DNA of 64,000 nucleotides, from NCBI GenBank assembly GCA_032158295.1, contig CM063258.1, positions 439,001 through 503,000 of the forward strand. The letters are read 5' to 3'. A program made the translations under genes and the position numbers. This DNA comes from Pycnopodia helianthoides. Taxonomy: Eukaryota > Echinodermata > Asteroidea > Forcipulatida > Asteriidae. The notes under the pieces are model-generated. The model ran no database searches. It saw nothing but the letters and a program-made list of their open reading frames with translations, and was not told the DNA's origin. The first letter of the stretch is position 1. Every line of letters starts with the position of its first letter. Positions 56,825-64,000 of the stretch are shown piece after piece.

Positions 56825-58198
56825 AATAACAACCATGATATCAAAATATCACTGGGTCTTGATCATTCACTTCAAATAACTCTCATATAAAGACTTGCAT
56901 TTTTCTAATAATGGCCGTATATTTTTGAGTACCTTATTTTGAATTATTAAAAGACGGTTCAGAGAAAGAAAAAACAAACTGCCCCTGCCACCAACAAATT
57001 TCCTCTCAGTAGTCAGTACATAGTGTTACTGTTAGCCAGAGGGGTGTCTGGGTGTCTTTTGGACACCTGTTTTATCTGTCATGTAAATGTATTGTAAGTG
57101 AACAATTTGGACACCCAGTTTTTAAATTTCCAGCAAATGTTGACACCCTTTCACCAAATCCTGGCTCAAACCAAAATGGTCGCCAAAACACTTGATGGGA
57201 CACTTTACTCTTGAGGTTTCTTTTTGAGAAAAGATGAACCCAAACAAGGATTACAGCACAGGGCAGCCATGATGGATTTTCTTTTATCCCCCTCACAAAG
57301 CTATATAGATTTAATCACCTAGTGGGGAACCAAGGGTATCCAAGCGGAAAACCGGGGACTTCCAAATACCCTCTAGAAAATAATTGACCAAGGACAAACT
57401 ATCTGGGAATTCACAACAACTACCTTATTATGTCAGACATAATTGGAAGAATAATGATTGAAAAATGCGCTGGATTTTAGCGTCCTATTACTTCAGTACC
57501 AATTTTTACACACCACCGCACATTGGCGATTAAATCATTCCTTTTTGGTTCAGGTAACTCATTATACTGGAGGACTTTTACCTCAGACTTTAGTTGCATG
57601 AAAAAACACACAACAAAAACAACCTTTTTAATTATCACATTCGGAAAAAAAAAAAAATCAATTTGAACCTTTTCAAATTGAATGTTTGTTATTTACCTTT
57701 TATGATGATTAAAAACCAAATCTTTTTCCATCCACTAGGAAAAATAACAACATGCAGATCTATTTATAAAGTAGTTATTTGCAGAGATGGGATTTTTTTC
57801 TGCTTGAGGAAATTACGAAATAAATGCAGACAACGTTTGGGACATTCCCTTCTCCAACCGACGCCGATGACCAAATCATTTGTTTACATCCAAAGCACTG
57901 TACAACATTTCCTCTTAGACTCTACAGCTGTTGAATATGCATTGCTACAATCCACCTGACTAAGGTTGGGCAAAGATTTCTGGAATGTTTTTATGCCATT
58001 TCAGTCAGTTGTTTACATGATGTCATCAATTTCCAATATTTATTTGTAGTCAATAACACAAAAACTATGCTTGTTGCTCACTGTGAATACACGTTCATTG
58101 TTATGCACAATGCATAATGAATAATTAAAGCTCAAAAGACACGTTTATTCCACATTACAGTTAAACTCTGATTGATTTTATCTAAATCCAGGCATGAT
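56825..58198. other. Non-coding stretch
   Basis: No coding exon, tRNA or transposon recognised. Confidence 0.5.
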
Positions 58199-58357
58199 GT
58201 TTGGTCCGTGGAAAAAAAGTAGGAACATTTTATTGGGTACAAGGGCTGACCTTCATGTGGTGTTAGCTTTAGTACACTTTTCAGGCTTTTTAATCACAAT
58301 TTTTCAGATTTTTTCCGGGGGAATAAAAGTCAAATGAATCAGACTATCATTCCTTTA
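58199..58357. mobile_element. MITE with CAGGCATGATATTT ends, decayed copy
   Basis: Left end CAGGCATGATGTTTGG and the marker AAAGTAGGAACATTTTATTG are clear. The right end has decayed to GACTATCATTCC. Confidence 0.72.
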
Positions 58358-58518
58358 AATTCCACCAAAATGACACATGTTATAAATAATATACATGTGG
58401 TAGTGTAATATTATCATCTTCCACAATATAAATAAACTCAGTGTCAGTGGTTTTTTCCCACACCAGGGAATGATTTTGTCCAACAATTTTTTGAGTACAC
58501 TGAGTGCCAGCTAATATC

Positions 58519-58925
58519 GTGTCGTGGCCGAGCGGATAAGAGCACCGGACTCAAGCTCTGGTGTTTCTGTTCAGCAGAGTGTGGGTTCGAGTCCCAGTCC
58601 TGACACTTGTGTCCTTAAGCAAGACACTTAACCATTATTGCTTCGTCCTTCGGATTGGACGTAAAGCCGTTGGTCCCGTGTGTTGTGTAATGCACGTAAA
58701 AGAACCCAGTGCACTTATCGAAAAGAGAAGGGGTTCGCCCCGGTGTTCCTGGTTTGATTGGCAGCATATTGCGCCACCGCACCTTGTAAACCATTACATT
58801 GTGCTATAAATGCATAGGTATCATACTTCAAAACGTAGCTCCACATACATGGCAGGTAAAAATACTGAGCGCTTTGTATCCTTTGGCAAAAGGCGCTATA
58901 TAAATACAGTTATTATTATTATTAT
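58519..58925 (+). mobile_element. tRNA-Leu-derived SINE, full copy
   Basis: A tRNA-like head at 58519-58603 with A box TGGCCGAGCGG, anticodon stem-loop CCGGA-CTCAAGC-TCTGG (anticodon CAA, Leu) and B box GGTTCGAGTCC. Then a body with CCTTAAGCAAGACACTTAAC, ending in GGCGCTATATAAATACAG and an ATT microsatellite tail. Confidence 0.88.
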
Positions 58926-59228
58926 ATTGAGAAGCAAATCATGATTTTTGAGTACATGTACAGGTACATGTACCTGGGAAAGCATTCACTGCACACCCTT
59001 GACATTTTCACTGATGTTTGTAAACTGAATACAAATCGCCCTTGATATTTAATGAATTCCTTTTACGTTTAAATAACACGCTGGCAAGTACTTAAGTTGT
59101 TCCCTTAGTAATAATTGTCACCATACATGCATCAAACTAAGTTCCTCAGATACATTTGGTTTCTTGGACAACAGAAGAAATTAGTGTGAAAAAAAAATCT
59201 TCATATTTATCTTAAACCATTCAGACCC

Positions 59229-59441
59229 GGGCCCAATTTCATGGCTCTGCTTACCGCCGAATTCTGCGCTTGCGGTGACCATTCTCCGCTTACTGTTCAA
59301 GCGCCGAATTTCTGCGCTAGCTGTGTAAGCGCCGAAAATCCCCGCTAACCCGTGAAATACGCTTGACGTAAGCGCGGAATTCCCTGCTTCCGCAAGCGCC
59401 GATTCTTTGCTTACGGTAAGCAGAGCCATGAAATTGGGCCC
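59229..59441. mobile_element. MITE with GGGCCCAATTTCATGG ends, intact copy
   Basis: 213 bp with at least 28 bp of perfect inverted ends beginning GGGCCCAATTTCATGGCTC. The interior repeats GCGCTTAC/AAGCGC motifs, so the whole folds on itself. Confidence 0.92.
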
Positions 59442-59480
59442 AGATGAAATTCCGGGATGACTAAAGTAGCACAGACCAAG

Positions 59481-59714
59481 GCCCATTTTCATGGCTTTGC
59501 TTAATGCTGAATTCTGCTCTTAGTTCACCAGTCTTCACTTTCTGGTCAAGCGCCAATTTCTGCACTAGCTGTGTAAGTTAAGAATGCAGTCTAATGCCCA
59601 GGTGGAGTACGCACGCGCCTATTCACAAAATTCCCTGCTAACCTGTAAATATACTTGACGCAAACACAAATTTCCCCGCTTCCATAAGCATGCAGAGCCA
59701 TGAAACTGGGTCCT
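59481..59714. mobile_element. MITE with GGGCCCAATTTCATGG ends, degraded copy next to the intact one
   Basis: Recognisable from GGCCCATTTTCATGGCTTTG and CAGAGCCATGAAACTGGG. The interior has diverged and carries a small insertion. It lies 40 bp from the intact copy in the same orientation. Confidence 0.75.
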
Positions 59715-62551
59715 GATGCTTAGGTACATGTAATAGAGCAGTGAATGATTTCCAATTATGTATAAAGCAAAATGTTACAAAATATGTAATAATTTGCTAC
59801 TTAAAAATCATCACTTGCTACTCAATATTGGCTTTATGGTGTACACAAAAGAATGATCACAATCCAAATATTTTGCTACGCAAAATTGCTTGACGATGTC
59901 ATTCCCTGTGAAGGCAATTGCCCATATTGCCTTGCTGCCTCATCAAATGTTCATGTAGAAATTCACAAATTAGCATCAGAGAGGTACAAATAACTGCCTT
60001 GTCCTTCCAAGAGCTATGGAGCTATAGATGCAAGAATGAGGAGTGTTCATCAATGGCAATAATACATTCCATCCTAAATGATGGAATACGCTATATACCC
60101 ACCATCATAACCTAATCATTTTAACACCTCCATATTATCCCATGTACATGTGTACATGTACAGTATGGACATGTGATTATCATGTGAACAGCCAATCCTA
60201 CACACTCATTCACACCATAGAGCTAGGTCCTAGCTCATGCTCACACACACACAAAATAACACTACACATTATTATGCATGACTACAGCCATCACACAATG
60301 CACTGTCCATGCAGTACACCCATGGTACATCCATGTCCAGACCCAATGACAAAATAACTAAATCCAAGCTCTTGCATATGAGACTAGTTGAGCAATGGAA
60401 GAAGACGAACATCAACAAGAATTCTTCTCCGATGTTGTGACTTACACTCTGAGCCTTGCACCATGCTCACATCTAACGGAAGGCAAAACCTATAGCAATG
60501 CAAGCATGTTATAAAACAAGCAGAGAGCATTTTAAAAGAATCACAGCGAAAAAACAAAGGTTTTTTTTATTTCTCACCAACATGGAATAAAGTCACTTAA
60601 AACAGCAGGTTAGTTTTAAAATAATAAAGAGGAAACAGAGTCTAGTTTTCGGTGCAATGTTGCTAAAAGTGCTTAGTTAGTGCAACACAGACTAGAGTGT
60701 GCATGCAAAAGTAATCTCTTTCTATAAAATGTTAAGTTGTACATGATATGTACCACCAGGAAGCGATTTGGTCCAACAATTTTGCATCACAAAATACATA
60801 AGGCTTCACAGTTGCTGGGTTACACTGCTACAGTATGCAACAACAGAAAGGGCTCACTGATCATAGCAGAATTTACTACGATTAGCTCATCTTAAATGTA
60901 ACCAAATACAATGCTTTGACGGGTTTTTTTTCCCTGGAAAAAATTGTGCGAGTGATTGTATTTTACATGTAGACATCCAACACATGCCGGAGTTGGTTTA
61001 GACAGCTTCAGTCATGGTACGGAAAGAACCTAGAAAGTGGAAATCTGACAAATCTTAACCGGAACTGCCCCCCTATTGATGTTCGTAACCCCCCCCCCCC
61101 CCCCATCTGAATTCTAGACTTTTTAGATTAATTTGTCTACCTGAATAACAAGTTACATTTCATGCTGTACTTTGTGTTTTTAAAACTATTTTTATACATA
61201 ATTTACACGCAACAATGGCAGGTTATCTTTTAGTAAATGAAATCAAGAGAGCGCTTAGAGGGGGGCTTGTTTGGGCAAAAATGCAAGCAGAAACTACAGT
61301 TTTAAATGGTCAAAAGTACCTCCTAGAAAAAGTGGTGCACCCCCCCCCCCTTAAACCCTAGTTTCTGCACTGCTTAAAACCTGATATTTTGTTCATGGAC
61401 CAAGCTGCTCATGGTGAGGAGCGATGGAATCTAATGATTGCTACATTTCCTTAGGGGTTACAGTCATTGCTCAAAAAAGGTCTGAAACTGTCCAAACTTA
61501 AGGAGGTATCATGTTGAAATGATGGCATTTCTACCTTTTAGTAACCCCCTGAATTGTAGATTCTGAGGAGCTTAAATTACAAACAGTAGGCTCTATCCTC
61601 TGCACTAGAGAAATAGATCAAAGCATATGATTTATTTATATCTCAAAAAAAAAATAATAATCATACTTTTTTGATCACCAGGCAGACATACATTTTGTAA
61701 ACAAGTCTGAATCCAGATATAAACAAGCCTGACATTTCTAACACCTGTTATCCAACAAAATCCATGAGTTGTTGGGAAAACTTACTAGTCAGGATGAAGC
61801 TGGAATTACCACATTTATTCTTGCAGGGTTTAGGTAAGATCCTATTAATTGTTGGATATTGTTTGAGTAGAACGGAGGAATTCAATTCACCACTGGACTA
61901 GGATAATGATTGGACACTGGGGTGTTTAACCACATTTATCAGCAGCAAAAAACATTTCAGCTTGTTGCCATCTGAACGATAAATATTTTAAAAGTTTGAT
62001 TTTAATTAAAAGGCAAGGAACTGACCGTAAATAATCAGATTAATTCTACCTGTGACTACGACGTTTTAACAAGGAATGGATATAAATATTTCAAGCAGTT
62101 TTCTCCAACCAACAGAAATAGCATGGCGCACAGCCACGCTTGAGAAGTCGCTGCCACGGTTTAAAATCTGTCCGCAACATTTCCCCCATTTTTTTTAGAT
62201 CATGCATTTCAGAGTTCAAATTTTTTTCTGAGGTAAAAACAAATCATGTTGTCACGTTTACATTGTTACGGCTCCGATAACCGTCAAAAAAATTCACTCG
62301 AAAGTGCAAAAAAACGCAGACCACATCACATTCACGATGTACACAAGCAGTCACATCATTTCCAACAGAATTGTAGTCATTATTATCTCGTTACTTTGCA
62401 TGCAACGTTACTTTGCGTGTTCTGGAGTGAATTTTCTTTATGCCTTTTCAAACCAATGTAAACAGTTTCCTTACAATCATTAACACTTTTGCTCATAGAA
62501 GTCAGGAGGAAGTGGCCATCAGGAATCATCTCAGAGTGCATCACAGAGCAT
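59715..62551. other. Non-coding stretch with poly-C runs
   Basis: C runs at 61089-61105 and 61341-61350 and a CA-rich patch near 60240. No gene seen. Confidence 0.5.
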
Positions 62552-62941
62552 CAGGGCTCGAATTTGGGGGGAAAATCCACAAGACCACAGGACTTGTATC
62601 TCAAAATGTTTACTGGACCAGAAATAATTTTACAAGACCAGAATCATACTGAGAAAACACTTCCTTGCACAGTTTAACTTGCATGTAATTGAACAAGCAC
62701 TAAGACATGTAGAGAAGATTTACCTCATTTGTCTTCAAGGGTATTACGTATATTTCAAATCATTACTCAAAGTCAACATTTGAACATAATTTGTTTCTGT
62801 TCAAGACATTATAGAGTGAGCTACATGTGCATGAATTGTTATTGAATTGAAACCACAAGACTTGTCCAGTCATGAGTTTACTGGCCCAATGCTAAAATCA
62901 CTGGCCTCGGGCCTGTGGTCCAGTGTCAAATCCGAGCCCTG
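62552..62941. mobile_element. MITE with CAGGGCTCGAATTT ends, copy 2
   Basis: 390 bp. Inverted ends CAGGGCTCGAATTT and AAATCCGAGCCCTG. AGCAT lies next to both ends. Orientation is opposite to the copy at 9073. Confidence 0.85.
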
Positions 62942-63478
62942 AGCATGTACAATCACATTTTTCAGGGCCCTTTGGCGGTCCCTGGACTCCATGCCACAAA
63001 TGGCTTCATGCTTGCACTGATCCTCTTCCCCTCTCAGCGCCAACCTTTAATTTTCATGAGTTGAAGAATACTGTTCACGTACAGCATTGACAGGTCATTA
63101 TACATCATTTTGCTAATTACTTGTTTACTTTACCATGGTAACAATCTTCATCATTTAATCATTCTACCACTAACACTCACAGAGAAGAAACATTGTCAAC
63201 ATATACAGTGTGGTAACCACTTTGGTAACAAGCTACTTTAACTCAGCTTGTGAATGTTTCCTTTGTTTTTAATCGAGATTTCAAACAATTTTTCTGAAGA
63301 CAAACACAATTAATTATATCTACAAGTAGCATGCAGATGGTTTGTATACATGTGTACATCTTGTCATCGGCTGATTTTAATGAAAGCACCTGTACACAGT
63401 CTTGAAGCCTTTGCCAAACAGATTCTGGAATTTTTGGAACGTTTTACTTTTTTCAGTTAAAGCTATCTTTTAGTCACC

Positions 63479-63923
63479 AGGGCTTGAATTTTAAGAAAAT
63501 CTCTACTAGACCACAGGCTCTGAGAACTTTCACTGTAACAGCAATATTCTGCAGAGACCTGGGCAATATTTTACAAAAAGCTAAGATTGATCTTTGGATG
63601 TGCATTAATCTTAATTGCTAAGCAAACTTTAGTGTATAGAATGGGAGGAAAACAGTGGACCACTGAACTTGATTTGACATGACCAAATGAAAGACACAAA
63701 ACCAGGCAGGCCTGTATGCTTCGTTCTAGAAAGGGAAAGGGCACCAAGGCATTCTCTCCTCGGTAAAGGGCACCCTGAGGAAATTGTAAATTTCTATGGG
63801 AACATTTCAAGGGCACCAAGGCAATGACCAGGGGGCATCGAGGCAATCGCCTCCGTTGCCTTCGTGAAGTATCAGGCCTGCCAGGACTCCGGGCCAGTGG
63901 TGCATTGTATAATTCAAGCCTTA
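63479..63923. mobile_element. MITE with CAGGGCTTGAATTT ends, copy 3, interrupted by another element
   Basis: Left CAGGGCTTGAATTTTAAG, right CAGTGGTGCATTGTATAATTCAAGCC. The element at 63707-63880 is inserted in it, and the remaining host sequence is diverged. Confidence 0.65.
63707..63880. mobile_element. Small nested MITE with CAGGCCTG ends
   Basis: 174 bp. Inverted ends CAGGCCTGTATGCTTC and GAAGTATCAGGCCTG. CCAGG borders both sides. The interior repeats GGGCACCAAGGCA. An open frame of 91 codons crossing it is not a gene. Confidence 0.75.
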
Positions 63924-64000
63924 GTCACTCTTTCATACTCTAACCTGGAACGATTGGACATTAATGGGGAAGGGGGCAGGGAACAGAATAGAGGAGGGAG

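Noticed and set aside
58519..58603. Functional tRNA-Leu(CAA) gene
   Set aside because: It is followed by a SINE body and ATT tail, and similar copies occur at 10440 and 44984. The acceptor stem is imperfect.
60395..60512. Short plus-strand frame beginning MEEDEHQQEFF
   Set aside because: Only about 40 codons, no recognisable domain and no supporting splice site.

Overview
The window is animal nuclear DNA, most likely from an echinoderm and probably a sea star. Its genes are split by GT-AG introns, spacers are long and AT-rich, miniature DNA transposons and tRNA-derived SINEs are dense, and ACATGTA-type words are common. The lineage is an inference from gene similarity and repeat style; no species can be read from the sequence. 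Two protein-coding genes can be rebuilt exon by exon, with reading phases that match at every junction.

Gene 1 (28091-31949, + strand) is the selenoprotein SELENOF (Sep15). It has five coding exons and encodes 156 residues. An in-frame TGA at 31164-31166 stands where the family has selenocysteine. The 3'UTR carries a convincing SECIS element (about 32010-32076) and a poly(A) signal at 32791-32796.

Gene 2 (51156-37854, - strand) is an IVNS1ABP (NS1-BP) orthologue, a BTB-BACK-kelch protein. It has eleven coding exons and encodes 713 residues. Six kelch blades have their double glycines spaced exactly 47 residues apart. The two genes converge tail to tail, and poly(A) signals on opposite strands lie only about 40 bp apart near 32.8 kb. 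If that distal signal is used, the IVNS1ABP 3'UTR would be about 5 kb long.

Layout: 1-28 kb is intergenic or belongs to a gene not seen here. It holds a 78-bp minisatellite, several MITE families, tRNA-derived SINEs and a 1.27-kb hAT-like element with a perfect 8-bp target duplication. 28-32.8 kb is SELENOF and 32.8-51.2 kb is IVNS1ABP. The IVNS1ABP introns hold a 15-bp G-rich minisatellite, a 95-bp tandem repeat that duplicates a splice donor, and a repeat cluster. 51.2-64 kb is 5' flank or first intron of IVNS1ABP, with no recognised coding exon. It holds a piggyBac-like MITE nested in a Harbinger-like element (with a nearby unoccupied copy of its target), a tRNA-Leu SINE and several more MITEs.

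Functionally the two genes are unrelated: ER protein-folding quality control (SELENOF) and a nuclear or cytoplasmic CUL3-adaptor-like kelch protein (IVNS1ABP). No operon-like or novel multi-gene system was found. The strongest points of interest are the Cys-Ser-Sec motif of the selenoprotein, the convergent 3' ends, the duplicated splice donors and the nested transposon record.
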